Below are positions 23,478-32,324 of a stretch of DNA of 42,091 nt, in pieces. A program made the translations under genes and the position numbers. Position 1 is the stretch's first letter. Each line of letters starts with the position of its first letter. The DNA is taken from assembly GCA_910589265.1 (NCBI GenBank), contig CAJUTQ010000045.1, forward strand, positions 1 to 42,091. The letters are read 5' to 3'. The notes beneath the pieces are model-generated. The model was not told where the DNA came from. It did no database searches and saw nothing but the letters and a program-made list of their open reading frames with translations. This stretch comes from an uncultured Lachnospiraceae bacterium. GTDB taxonomy: Bacteria; Bacillota; Clostridia; Lachnospirales; Lachnospiraceae.

Positions 23478-23514
23478 AAACGCCGGTACATTTCAATGCT
23501 ACATACCGGCGTTT
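23478..23514. repeat. 11-bp perfect inverted repeat between clpX and lon
   Basis: AAACGCCGGTA (23478-23488) and TACCGGCGTTT (23504-23514) form a GC-rich 11-bp stem with a 15-nt loop. There is no clear T tract after it on the minus strand, so it may be a weak terminator, an mRNA-processing or stability hairpin, or an operator for lon. Confidence 0.65.
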
Positions 23515-23527
23515 CCTTTATTTTTTA

Positions 23528-24781
23528 TTACTTTGCCCTTTTCATTTGTCCTTTTCTATATATAACCGGTGTACCCAGTCCTTCCACTGCTTCTTTTGTT
23601 ACCACACATGCTTCAATCGTATCATCAGACGGTATTGTATACATGAGATCCATCATAATTTTTTCCATAATGGAACGCAGCCCTCTAGCTCCTGTTTTTC
23701 TCTCAAGAGCTTTTTGTGCAATAACTTCAATTGCATCGTCCTCCAATATTAGCTCCACATTGTCCAACTCAAATAATTTCTTATACTGCTTTGTAATAGC
23801 ATCCCTTGGTTCCGTCAAAATGCGAACAAGGGCTTCTTTATCGAGAGCCTCTAAGGACACATTAATAGGAACCCTTCCTACAAATTCTGGTATCAATCCA
23901 AATTTCGTTAAATCTTCTGGAAGGACTTCTTTCAAAAGGGCGCCTATTTCCTTATCCCTCTTATCTCCTATTTCTGCATTAAAACCAATAGACTTCCGAT
24001 CTAACCTTGTCTCCACAATTTTATCCAATCCTTCAAAAGCTCCTCCACATATAAATAAAATATTCGTCGTGTCAATTTGGAGCATTTCCTGGTGAGGATG
24101 TTTTCTCCCACCTTGGGGAGGCACTGAGGCGACTGTACCTTCCAGTATTTTTAGGAGAGCCTGTTGAACTCCTTCTCCTGAAACATCTCTCGTTATGGAG
24201 ACATTTTCTCCCTTTCTCGTAATTTTATCAATCTCATCTATATATATGATGCCAAATTGAGCTCTTTCAATATCATATTCCGCTGCCTGTATAATTTTTA
24301 ACAGGATGTTTTCCACATCCTCCCCTACATAGCCAGCTTCTGTCAAAGCTGTTGCATCTGCAATTGCAAAAGGAACGTTAATAATCTTAGCCAAGGTCTG
24401 GGCTAACAAAGTTTTACCAGAACCTGTGGGACCAAGCATAATAATATTGCTCTTCTGTAATTCTACATCCAAATCTTTACTTGCTGTTACTCTCTTATAA
24501 TGATTATACACAGCTACTGACAGTACTTTCTTCGCTTCCTCCTGACCAATGACATACTCATCTAAAAATTCCTTCATTTCCACTGGTTTTAACAGATTAA
24601 TCTCCAAATTATCTGAAATAGGTTCTTCCTCGTATTCTTCTTCTATAATGTCTGCGCAAATGTCCACGCATTCATCACAAATGTATGCCCCGTTAGGTCC
24701 AGCAATGAGTTTTCGCACCTGATCTTGGGTTTTATTACAGAACGAGCATCTCACCCTATCATTACTATTTTTTCCTGCCAT
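23528..24781 (-). CDS. clpX: ATP-dependent Clp protease ATP-binding subunit ClpX
   Basis: A 417-residue AAA+ unfoldase that feeds substrates to ClpP. The N-terminal zinc-binding domain has the C4 pattern CSFCNKT...CDECVDIC (about 12-40). The AAA+ core shows Walker A GPTGSGKT, Walker B IIYIDEIDKI, and the pore-2 and sensor regions. The ClpP-docking loop is in the expected IGF-like position (LTKFGLIPEFVGR is the adjacent conserved stretch). AAGGAG precedes the ATG by 10 nt, and only 17 nt separate it from clpP. Confidence 0.97.
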   Translation of the reverse strand: MAGKNSNDRVRCSFCNKTQDQVRKLIAGPNGAYICDECVDICADIIEEEYEEEPISDNLEINLLKPVEMKEFLDEYVIGQEEAKKVLSVAVYNHYKRVTASKDLDVELQKSNIIMLGPTGSGKTLLAQTLAKIINVPFAIADATALTEAGYVGEDVENILLKIIQAAEYDIERAQFGIIYIDEIDKITRKGENVSITRDVSGEGVQQALLKILEGTVASVPPQGGRKHPHQEMLQIDTTNILFICGGAFEGLDKIVETRLDRKSIGFNAEIGDKRDKEIGALLKEVLPEDLTKFGLIPEFVGRVPINVSLEALDKEALVRILTEPRDAITKQYKKLFELDNVELILEDDAIEVIAQKALERKTGARGLRSIMEKIMMDLMYTIPSDDTIEACVVTKEAVEGLGTPVIYRKGQMKRAK

Positions 24782-24798
24782 TCTCTGTTAACTCCTTC

Positions 24799-25398
24799 TT
24801 ATTCGCTCTGGGTCAATCCTCTTTTCGTAATTACATTGTCAATGAGTCCATAATCCTTTGCCTCTTCTGCTGTTTTCCAATTATCTCTCTCTGTATCTCT
24901 CTCAATAATTTCTATAGGCTGTCCGGTTCTCTCAGCCAAAATTTGATTCAGCCTTTTCTTTGTTCGTAAAATATGCTCAGCGGCAATTTGAATCTCTGTT
25001 GCCTGTCCCTTTGCCCCTCCTAAAGGCTGATGGATCATAATCTCTGCATTGGGAAGAGCACATCTTTTCCCCGGCGTCCCTCCAGCCAGCAAAAAAGCGC
25101 CCATGCTGGCAGCCATACCAATACAGTTTGTAGACACATCGCACTTAATAAACTGCATGGTATCATAAATAGCAAACCCTGACGTCACAGAACCTCCTGG
25201 ACTGTTTATATACAGATGGATATCTTTATCCGGATCCTCTGCTTCTAGAAAAAGCATTTGGGCAACAACAAGGCTTGCTGTCACATCATTCACTTCTTCT
25301 CCAAGAAAAATAATTCTTTCTTTTAACAATCTGGAATATATATCATAAGACCGCTCTCCTCTGCTCGTCTGTTCAATTACGTAAGGTACTAAGCTCAT
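24799..25398 (-). CDS. clpP: ATP-dependent Clp protease proteolytic subunit
   Basis: A 199-residue serine peptidase forming the tetradecameric ClpP chamber. The triad is Ser98 (GMAASMGAF), His123 (IMIHQPLGG) and Asp172 (ERDTERDNW). The length is normal and the first residues form the short propeptide. It lies 20 nt downstream of the trigger factor gene, the classic tig-clpP-clpX order. Confidence 0.98.
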   Translation of the reverse strand: MSLVPYVIEQTSRGERSYDIYSRLLKERIIFLGEEVNDVTASLVVAQMLFLEAEDPDKDIHLYINSPGGSVTSGFAIYDTMQFIKCDVSTNCIGMAASMGAFLLAGGTPGKRCALPNAEIMIHQPLGGAKGQATEIQIAAEHILRTKKRLNQILAERTGQPIEIIERDTERDNWKTAEEAKDYGLIDNVITKRGLTQSE

Positions 25399-25418
25399 AC
25401 AAAATCACCTTTTTCCTT

Positions 25419-26705
25419 CTATTCTTCTACTGCATGCTCTACTATAAATTCCACTGCCTTTTTCATGGCCATGTCTTTTTTTATTTGTTTTTTCAATTCC
25501 TCATCTATGAAATCATTGACATTTTCTTCTTCCATATGATAAGCCTCTGCCATCCTCTTTAACTCTTCCTGTAATTCTTCTTCCGTAGGCTCTATGTTCT
25601 CTGCCTTTACTACAGCCTCTAAAACCAGGCCTCCCTTTATGCGCTGTTCTGCCATAGGACGCATTTGAGCTAAAAATTTCTCCATATTCAACCCTGTAAA
25701 CTGGAAGTACTGATCAATAGATAAGCCTTGAGAGGATAGCCTACCTACATAGTCTTCTACAGACTGTCTTGCCTGGGTTTCTATCATTGCCTCTGGAATA
25801 TCCATAGTAGCCTGGTCGATAATTGCCTGAAGAACGGCGTCTTCCTTCTCTCTCTTGGCATTTTCTTCCTTTCTCTTTAAAATCTTTTCCCGAATATCTC
25901 CTTTATATTCCTCTAACGTTTCAAATTCTGAAACTTCACTTGCAAACTCATCGTCTAATTCTGGAAGTTCCTTTTCTTTAATTTCCTTAATGGTAACTTG
26001 GAACATTGCTGGCTTTCCAGCTAATTCCTTTACATGATATTCTTTTGGGAAGGTAACATGTACTTCCACCTTTTCCCCAATCTGTTTTCCAATGAGCTGC
26101 TCTTCAAAAGTATCAATAAAGGAATGAGATCCAATTGTCAGGGAATGGTTCTCCCCCTTTCCTCCCTCAAACGGGGTCCCATCCACAAATCCTTCAAAAT
26201 CAATGAGGGTTATATCTTTATCTTTTACTGGCCTATCCAAAACGGCAACTGTCCTAGCATTGTTCTCTCTTTCCCTGTCTATTTCCTTAATAATTTCCTC
26301 TTCTGTCACTTCTAAATCTGTCTTTGGCACACTGACTCCTTTATATGCTCCTAAAACTACTTCTGGCTTGAGGGCCACCTGAGCGCTGAAAATAAAAGGC
26401 TTTCCTTTCTCAATCTGCACAATGTCAATGTCAGGCTGGGAAACAATTTCCAGTTCGCTTTCCTTTACTTCTTTTCCATAGGCATTTGGAATCAAAATAT
26501 TGGCTGCATCTTCATAGAAAACAGCAGGACCATACATCTTCTCCAACATTTGACGAGGCACCTTCCCCTTTCGGAACCCAGGAATGCTCATTTTGTTTTT
26601 ATTTTTATTATATGCAGCCTGCAGCGCTTTTTCAACTTCATCTTCGCCCACTTCTATTGTAAGCTTTGCCATATTGTGCTCTAATTTTTCTACTTGTAAA
26701 CTCAT
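25419..26705 (-). CDS. tig: Trigger factor chaperone
   Basis: A 428-residue ribosome-bound folding chaperone and peptidyl-prolyl isomerase. The N-terminal domain has the ribosome-binding signature GFRKGKVPRQMLEKMYG (about 43-59). The FKBP-type PPIase domain follows (about 160-245, KDITLIDFEGFVDGTPFEGG), then the helical C-terminal arms. It heads the tig-clpP-clpX cluster and has AAGGAGG 10 nt before its ATG. Confidence 0.97.
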   Translation of the reverse strand: MSLQVEKLEHNMAKLTIEVGEDEVEKALQAAYNKNKNKMSIPGFRKGKVPRQMLEKMYGPAVFYEDAANILIPNAYGKEVKESELEIVSQPDIDIVQIEKGKPFIFSAQVALKPEVVLGAYKGVSVPKTDLEVTEEEIIKEIDRERENNARTVAVLDRPVKDKDITLIDFEGFVDGTPFEGGKGENHSLTIGSHSFIDTFEEQLIGKQIGEKVEVHVTFPKEYHVKELAGKPAMFQVTIKEIKEKELPELDDEFASEVSEFETLEEYKGDIREKILKRKEENAKREKEDAVLQAIIDQATMDIPEAMIETQARQSVEDYVGRLSSQGLSIDQYFQFTGLNMEKFLAQMRPMAEQRIKGGLVLEAVVKAENIEPTEEELQEELKRMAEAYHMEEENVNDFIDEELKKQIKKDMAMKKAVEFIVEHAVEE

Positions 26706-26774
26706 TGTTCTGCTTCCTCCTTAAAACGTTATGGTAAAGGTACACACTTCCCCAATATTCACAGTCATTGTATG

Positions 26775-26782
26775 ATTATAGC
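26775..26782 (-). promoter_or_regulatory. Extended -10 promoter of tig
   Basis: Minus-strand TGCTATAAT (TATAAT at 26780-26775) is an extended -10 without a strong -35, 70 bp upstream of the trigger factor ATG. The same TGTTATGCTATAA string occurs at the agrD promoter. Confidence 0.6.
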
Positions 26783-26889
26783 ATAACATTCTCTAAATTA
26801 CTAGCATTTTTTGGCCTTTCCCCCTTCTTTCGCAGCGTCAAAAAAAGGATTATCCTATCACCCTTCTCTCCTGTTCCTAATCTCTTTAT

Positions 26890-26918
26890 TTGATTTATTT
26901 TGCTCCTTCCTATATAAT
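26890..26918 (+). promoter_or_regulatory. Promoter of the malic enzyme gene
   Basis: TTGATT (26890-26895) and TATAAT (26913-26918) are 17 bp apart, about 70 bp upstream of the malic enzyme ATG. Confidence 0.7.
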
Positions 26919-26963
26919 AGATAAATATAACACTCTTTCCCTAACCCAGGTTAAAAGGAGAAG

Positions 26964-26996
26964 ATGAAAGAAAGGCTGGTATTTTACCATGGATAA
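26964..26996 (+). CDS. Possible 10-codon leader peptide overlapping malic enzyme start
   Basis: The only strong Shine-Dalgarno upstream of malic enzyme (AAAAGGAG, 26954-26960 region) precedes an ATG at 26964 that encodes MKERLVFYHG and stops at 26996, overlapping the malic enzyme ATG at 26989 in another frame. The malic enzyme ATG itself has only AAAGG 13 nt away. Translation of the short frame could reload ribosomes onto the enzyme start. Existence of the peptide is speculative. Confidence 0.3.
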   Translation: MKERLVFYHG

Positions 26997-28161
26997 AAAA
27001 GAACAAGCATTGCAAAAGCATTTCGAGTGGAAAGGAAAAATCCAAATACAGTCTCGGGTTCCTGTATCCAACAGTGAAGAATTGTCTCTTGCTTACACTC
27101 CTGGCGTTGCTCAGCCTTGTATTGCTATTTCCAAAGACAAGAGCCTGTCTTTTGAGCTTACAAGGCGTCATAACCTAGTGGCCGTAGTCACAGATGGAAC
27201 AGCTGTCCTAGGTCTTGGCGATATTGGCCCTGAGGCAAGTATGCCTGTTATGGAAGGAAAATGCGCCCTGCTTCGTGAGTTTGGCCAAGTAGACGCCTTT
27301 CCCCTTTGCATCCGTTCCAAAGATGTGGATGAAATCGTCCGTACAGTTTATCTTATTTCCAGCAGTTTTGGCGGCATCAATTTGGAAGATATCTCTGCTC
27401 CCCGGTGTTTTGAAATTGAGAAAAAGCTTAAAGAGCTTTGTGATATTCCTGTTTTTCATGACGATCAGCATGGAACAGCCATTGTTGTTGGGGCTGCTCT
27501 TTTAAATGCCTTAAAAGTAACAAATAAACATATCTCTCAAATTCGATGTGTTATTAGCGGAGCTGGAGCAGCTGGCATTGCCATTGGAAAGCATCTTTTA
27601 AGAATGGGGGTAAAGAATCTTATTTTGTGTGATCGATTTGGCATTCTCACAAAAGATATGAAAAACCTAAATCCTGCCCATAAAGAAATGAGCCTTTGCA
27701 CCAATCCAGAAAATTTACAAGGCACATTAGAAGACGCTCTTGTAGGTTCTCATGTCTTTATTGGGGTTTCTGCGCCTCATATTGTATCGAAGGAAATGAT
27801 ATCTACTATGGCAAAGGAATCTATTGTATTTCCCATGGCCAACCCAGTGCCAGAAATTGACCCTGCGCTTGCAAAAGAAGGAGGAGCTTTGATTGTTGGA
27901 ACAGGTCGATCCGATTATCCCAATCAAATTAACAATGTTCTTGCCTTTCCTGGAATATTCCGAGGAGCCTTGGATGTGCGGGCAAGGGACATAAATGACC
28001 AAATGAAGCTGGCAGCCTCCCATGCCATTGCCTCCCTCGTATCCCATAAAGAGCTATCCAAAGACTACATTCTCCCAAAAGCATTTGACAAAAGGGTAGG
28101 CCCCGCTGTGGCAAAGGCTGTGGCAAAGGCTGCTAGGGAAAGTCATGTGGCAAAGCTTTAA
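26989..28161 (+). CDS. NAD-dependent malic enzyme
   Basis: A 390-residue short-form bacterial malic enzyme, converting malate to pyruvate and CO2 with reduction of NAD(P). Signatures are SLAYTPGVAQPC, the Tyr/Lys catalytic region (VVTDGTAVLGLGDIGPEASMPVMEGK), the divalent-metal site in FHDDQHGTA, and the Rossmann motif GAGAAGIAIGKHL. Length and start match the Firmicute type. The cofactor preference cannot be decided securely. It is monocistronic; its stop overlaps the stop of the convergent secreted-protein gene within TTAA. Confidence 0.95.
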   Translation: MDKKEQALQKHFEWKGKIQIQSRVPVSNSEELSLAYTPGVAQPCIAISKDKSLSFELTRRHNLVAVVTDGTAVLGLGDIGPEASMPVMEGKCALLREFGQVDAFPLCIRSKDVDEIVRTVYLISSSFGGINLEDISAPRCFEIEKKLKELCDIPVFHDDQHGTAIVVGAALLNALKVTNKHISQIRCVISGAGAAGIAIGKHLLRMGVKNLILCDRFGILTKDMKNLNPAHKEMSLCTNPENLQGTLEDALVGSHVFIGVSAPHIVSKEMISTMAKESIVFPMANPVPEIDPALAKEGGALIVGTGRSDYPNQINNVLAFPGIFRGALDVRARDINDQMKLAASHAIASLVSHKELSKDYILPKAFDKRVGPAVAKAVAKAARESHVAKL

Positions 28162-29045
28162 AAATCTCTCTCCATAATCTGAAAATCTTCTGGGTAATGA
28201 GCAATATGAGGGGCTATGGCAGCCTCATATTGCCCTCCATAAGATGCATTTTTGTCTAGCTTCGCTTCATCCCCTTTCAGAACAAAGGTTAGGTTGTCCT
28301 GTCTTGTACCCTTTGTATAATTCACATGAATAATTCCATTTTTCCTGTAAAATATATCCGTAATAAAACATCCATCTCTTTCTAGACTTGAAATAACCTC
28401 TTTCGTTCCTTTCACTAGAAGAAGCTCCTTTTTCGTGATAGGAATTCCCCCATATTCCCTTAAAGCTGTCCCATCCCAATAGAAGTAATACCGCTTCCAT
28501 GTATGCCCGGTTCCATCCTTATATAAATCATAAGCTTCCCAATAGACAGAAAAGTCATTTCCTCCCTCATAAGACAGGCCAGAAAATGTGTTATCCACTT
28601 GTTCTGGAAATGTATTTTTCACTGTCCAAGCAAAAGATTGCGTACGATTCCCACTTCCCCTTCCTTCTACTTTAAATATTTTACACTCTTTTAATTCCCA
28701 CGCTTCCATAGACTCTAGATAAATCCACACATCTTCTATTAATTTCTCTCTATACTTTCCATCTGTAAACCATACATCGCATAAAATGCTTATTTCCTCT
28801 TCTTTTTGTTTATCTGTCAGAAAAAAAGCCTCCAACCTACCGTCGTTGTCATAATCCTGACATAAAAATCCAAGTATTTCCTCCTTCACCGTTTGTTTTG
28901 CAAACAGCTCTAATTTCTCTTTTTCCAGGGCTTTTGTATTTTCTATGTTCCTTTGAATTTTTTCTGGTCTTATCCCTGACCATACTTCTGTTGAAAGAAT
29001 AACTGTGCAAAAACATAGCAAAATCATTTGAACCCTTTTTTTCAC
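28158..29045 (-). CDS. Secreted protein of unknown function
   Basis: A 295-residue protein starting at a GTG with GGAGG 7 nt upstream. An N-terminal signal peptide (MKKRVQMILLCFCTVILSTEVWSG) predicts export. A DYDNDGRLEAFFL segment near residue 65 resembles the Ca-binding loop of EF-hand/VCBS-type repeats found in clostridial extracellular proteins that report on dissolved content, but only one copy is clear. The remainder (aromatic-rich, YWEAYDLYKDGTGHTWKRYY) is not recognised. It lies upstream of nothing on its strand and is tail-to-tail with malic enzyme. Confidence 0.7.
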   Translation of the reverse strand: MKKRVQMILLCFCTVILSTEVWSGIRPEKIQRNIENTKALEKEKLELFAKQTVKEEILGFLCQDYDNDGRLEAFFLTDKQKEEEISILCDVWFTDGKYREKLIEDVWIYLESMEAWELKECKIFKVEGRGSGNRTQSFAWTVKNTFPEQVDNTFSGLSYEGGNDFSVYWEAYDLYKDGTGHTWKRYYFYWDGTALREYGGIPITKKELLLVKGTKEVISSLERDGCFITDIFYRKNGIIHVNYTKGTRQDNLTFVLKGDEAKLDKNASYGGQYEAAIAPHIAHYPEDFQIMERDF

Positions 29046-29147
29046 ATGGGCGCCTCCTTTTTCTCTATTGAAAGTATTATAGCAGGAAACCCCGGTATTT
29101 CATAGAAAAACTGTATCCCATCATTCCCCATAATTCCCTTGCTGTTC

Positions 29148-30287
29148 TTAGGGGCATGGTGTAATATTTCCTAAAATAACATAGTCCTTTGCTCCTGTCC
29201 CATTGGGCACATTTGACGGACGCCGGTGCAATGTTTCATTGCCTAAAACAGCAAAAGCAATGGCCTCCTTAGCATCACTGGAATATCCCGCCTCTTCCTG
29301 GCTGCCTATCTCTACCTCTGGAAGCAATGACTTTAAATGGCCCATTAATACTTTATTGTGAACGCCTCCCCCTCCTACCCATACTTTATGTATTTTATGT
29401 TTTGGAAAAATATGCTTTCTATAACTGTCCTCAATACTTTTTGCTGTAAACATTGTAAAAGTTGCTATAAAATCGTAAGGCTTTATATGGGGATAGACCT
29501 CTACTATCTTTCTTACATACTCCTCTCCAAACATTTCTCTTCCTGTTGTTTTTGGTATTCCTTCCTGAAAATATGGGTGGGTCATTAACTGACCTAACAA
29601 TGTTTCATTGACAGTACCTTGTGCAGCCAATCCCCCTCCTTGATCATATTTTTTTTGAAAAAACATCCAGCACGCCTCATCAATCATCATATTTCCAGGT
29701 CCTGTGTCAAAAGCATAAACCTGGTCGATTGCGCATCCTTTTTGCAGGACTGTTACATTTCCTATTCCTCCAATGTTCTGCAAGGCAATACTTTCTTTGT
29801 CACTTCTATAAAGGAGAAATTCTGTATATGGCACAAGGGGAGCGCCTTCTCCTCCTGCTGCCATATCCATCACTCGAAAATTAGACACTACCTTTACTTT
29901 ATGTTCATAGGCTATTACGCTTGGCTCCCCAATTTGCAGTGTACTAGCACATAACCCATCTTTCTCCCTCGGTATATGGTAGATCGTCTGTCCATGGCTT
30001 GCCACAAAATCTAAGTTAGCCGGGGAAAAACCTGCCTTTTTACATACTGCTCCTACTGCCTTTGACAATAATTTTCCTAATTTAAAGTTTAAGGAACAGA
30101 TCCCCTGGCTACTGGACGTTTCTACCTTGCATTCCCTTCTTATTTCATTCTTTATCTCCTCTGGCATTTCTAAAGTTAAAAAAGCAAGGAGCCTTACTTT
30201 GGTCTCTGTTCCACACCCTCTTATTTCCACAAGAGCGGCGTCCACTCCGTCTAAGCTTGTGCCTGACATTAATCCTACTCCATACAT
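29148..30287 (-). CDS. anmK: Anhydro-N-acetylmuramic acid kinase
   Basis: A 379-residue sugar kinase of the ASKHA fold that hydrolyses the 1,6-anhydro ring of anhydroMurNAc and phosphorylates it to MurNAc-6-phosphate. Family signatures are GLMSGTSLDGVDAALVE at the N-terminus, VASHGQTIYH, LQNIGGIGNVT, FDTGPGNMMID and VGGGGVHN. GGAGAAGG precedes the ATG. It starts 10 nt after murQ, so the product MurNAc-6-P passes to the etherase from the same operon. Confidence 0.96.
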   Translation of the reverse strand: MYGVGLMSGTSLDGVDAALVEIRGCGTETKVRLLAFLTLEMPEEIKNEIRRECKVETSSSQGICSLNFKLGKLLSKAVGAVCKKAGFSPANLDFVASHGQTIYHIPREKDGLCASTLQIGEPSVIAYEHKVKVVSNFRVMDMAAGGEGAPLVPYTEFLLYRSDKESIALQNIGGIGNVTVLQKGCAIDQVYAFDTGPGNMMIDEACWMFFQKKYDQGGGLAAQGTVNETLLGQLMTHPYFQEGIPKTTGREMFGEEYVRKIVEVYPHIKPYDFIATFTMFTAKSIEDSYRKHIFPKHKIHKVWVGGGGVHNKVLMGHLKSLLPEVEIGSQEEAGYSSDAKEAIAFAVLGNETLHRRPSNVPNGTGAKDYVILGNITPCP

Positions 30288-30297
30288 AGCCTTCTCC

Positions 30298-31212
30298 TTA
30301 ATTTTTTTCTTTTAACATGCGGATTGCCTTTGACACATTTCCCTCTTGCTTGTCTAAATATTCATGGCATTCCTCTTTTGTTGCTCCTGATAAAATCATA
30401 AGAATTGCCAGTTTTACATTTTTTCCGCTTTCATAAAAATATTGGAAAGCTCTCTCCTCTTCGCACTGAGTGCTTGCAGCAATAATCCCTACCGCCCTTT
30501 TTTCCAGCTTTTCATTGGAAGGATTTACATCTACCATAAAATTTTTGTACACTTTTCCTAATTTAATCATAATCGTAGTGCTTAACATATTTAAAATCAT
30601 TTTCTGGGCTGTCCCCGCCTTCATCCTTGTACTCCCTGTAACAACTTCTGGCCCTACAATAACACTAATGGGATACTTCGCTTCTTTTCCAATCATACTG
30701 TTTTCTACGCAGGAAATTGCTATTGTAGCTGCCTGAATTTGGTTAGCATACTCCAGTCCTCCTATAACATAAGGCGTTCTCCCACTTGCCGCCAGCCCGC
30801 ACACAGTATCCTTTTTTGTCAAATGGATCTTCTGTAAGTCTTCTTTGGCTAGTTCCTTATTATCTTCGGCCCCTTCCTTTGCCTGCCAGATCGCTTCTGT
30901 CCCGCCAGCAATGATGCCTTGTACCATGAAAGGTTCTACACCGTAAGTGGGAGGACACTCACTTGCATCCAAAATACCAAGACGCCCAGAAGTACCCGCC
31001 CCTATGTAAATAAGCCTTCCCCCCTGTCTCAAGGAATCATAGGCAGCCATTGCAGCAGCTTCTATTTCCTTCAATTTATTTTGTATGGCAAAAGCAATCC
31101 CCTTATCTTCTTCATTAATGGTTTTTAAAATATCGAAGGTAGACATCTGGTCAATATTTTCTGATCGAGGATTCCTTTGTTCTGTGCATAACTCCTTCAA
31201 ATTATCTTCCAT
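30298..31212 (-). CDS. murQ: N-acetylmuramic acid 6-phosphate etherase
   Basis: About 304 residues. MurQ cleaves the lactyl ether of MurNAc-6-P to give GlcNAc-6-P and D-lactate. It contains a SIS domain (YIGAGTSGRLGILDASECPPT, with the catalytic Glu in that stretch), VVGPEVVTGSTRMKAGTAQK and the C-terminal helical part (NVSKAIRMLKEK). The start is one of two adjacent ATGs after AGGAGG; the second at 31212 is preferred for spacing. Its 5' end overlaps the RpiR-type regulator by 11 nt. Confidence 0.95.
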   Translation of the reverse strand: MEDNLKELCTEQRNPRSENIDQMSTFDILKTINEEDKGIAFAIQNKLKEIEAAAMAAYDSLRQGGRLIYIGAGTSGRLGILDASECPPTYGVEPFMVQGIIAGGTEAIWQAKEGAEDNKELAKEDLQKIHLTKKDTVCGLAASGRTPYVIGGLEYANQIQAATIAISCVENSMIGKEAKYPISVIVGPEVVTGSTRMKAGTAQKMILNMLSTTIMIKLGKVYKNFMVDVNPSNEKLEKRAVGIIAASTQCEEERAFQYFYESGKNVKLAILMILSGATKEECHEYLDKQEGNVSKAIRMLKEKN

Positions 31213-32083
31213 CATTTCCTCCTTCTTTGCCAAAGTCCATAAGAATTTCTTTTTTAATATGTGTTTTTTTTAATTGTTCCACGCTTTTATCATACTGCCT
31301 GTTAATATAAGCAGTATAGAGAATATCAATCATGTTTAACTGGGATATTCTAGAAGTCATTGCCCCGCTGCGAAACACATATTCTGGCGCTGATACACAT
31401 AAATTATAATCTGCCATTCTTCGAAGGGCAGAGTCCTCAAACCTGGTAATGGCAATAATAGGGGCCCCCGACTCCTTTACTGTTTTTGCACATTGCAGTA
31501 TCTCTCCTGTCATCCCTGAATAACTAATAATAAGGGCAGCGTCCTTTTTCTTCATATTCTTTGCTTGAAGAAGCTGGGCATGCCAATCATCATTCAGAAA
31601 ACAACTTTTGTCAATTCTTAAAAATTTTAAGTAAGCATCTTTGGCTACAAGTAAAGAAGCTCCTATTCCAAAAAAACAAATATGACGGCATTCCACAAGT
31701 AAATCTACACATTTCTCCAAAACTTCTGAATCAGCCAGTTTTTTTGTATTTTCCAAGGCCACAATATTTTTATATGTCACTTTATTTACAATACTTTCCA
31801 GTCCATCATCCTTACATAACTCCTCCTGAAATTCTTTTCCCGCTTCTTTTCTAACAGCTAATTCATACAATAAAGATTTATGAAACTCTTTGTACCCTTC
31901 AAATCCGGTTTTATGACATAGGCGAATAATGGTTGATGGAGATGAAAAAGTTTTCCCTGCCAACTGCTGGATACTACAACCTGCCACTAATTCTGGACTT
32001 TCTAGTAAAAATTTTACAATTCCCTTTTCTGCTCCACTTGCCTTTGGAGCATATTCTTGAAAACGTACTAATACACTTTTCAT
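31202..32083 (-). CDS. RpiR-family transcriptional regulator, probably MurR
   Basis: A 293-residue regulator with an N-terminal helix-turn-helix of RpiR type (about 1-80; CSIQQLAGKTFSSPSTIIRLC) and a C-terminal SIS sugar-phosphate-binding domain (about 110-250; CFFGIGASLLVAKDAYLKF, ALIISYSGMTGEILQCA). Its position as first gene of an operon with murQ and anmK supports a MurR-like role responding to MurNAc-6-P. The target is probably the palindrome at 32160-32187. No MurNAc PTS permease is present in the window. Confidence 0.9.
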   Translation of the reverse strand: MKSVLVRFQEYAPKASGAEKGIVKFLLESPELVAGCSIQQLAGKTFSSPSTIIRLCHKTGFEGYKEFHKSLLYELAVRKEAGKEFQEELCKDDGLESIVNKVTYKNIVALENTKKLADSEVLEKCVDLLVECRHICFFGIGASLLVAKDAYLKFLRIDKSCFLNDDWHAQLLQAKNMKKKDAALIISYSGMTGEILQCAKTVKESGAPIIAITRFEDSALRRMADYNLCVSAPEYVFRSGAMTSRISQLNMIDILYTAYINRQYDKSVEQLKKTHIKKEILMDFGKEGGNDGR

Positions 32084-32112
32084 CTAAGCCACCTCCACTG
32101 GATTATAAAATT

Positions 32113-32140
32113 ATCATATCATCTGGTATGTAATTGTCAA
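32113..32140 (-). promoter_or_regulatory. Promoter of the murR-murQ-anmK operon
   Basis: Minus-strand TTGACA (32140-32135) and TATGAT (32118-32113), 16 bp apart, 30 bp upstream of the regulator ATG. Confidence 0.65.
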
Positions 32141-32159
32141 TATATTTTGCTTTTAATGC

Positions 32160-32187
32160 AACTTTATTTTATATACAAAGTAAAGTT
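32160..32187. promoter_or_regulatory. 28-bp near-palindrome, candidate RpiR/MurR operator
   Basis: AACTTTA at 32160-32166 and TAAAGTT at 32181-32187 frame a 28-bp sequence symmetric at 24 positions, with TATA near the centre. It lies 20 bp upstream of the -35 of the MurR-type regulator and between it and the divergent GNAT gene. Regulators usually bind such symmetric sites as dimers; the assignment to this regulator is inference. Confidence 0.5.
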
Positions 32188-32324
32188 TTTCTTCTTTATT
32201 CCTCATTTTTCTTTTTTTATTTTTGTTTATCATATTATTTTATTTGTTTTATTTGATATAATAATATTATAAAAATATGCTAATATAAAACATAAAAAAA
32301 TAAGAAAGGAGACATTTATTTCAT

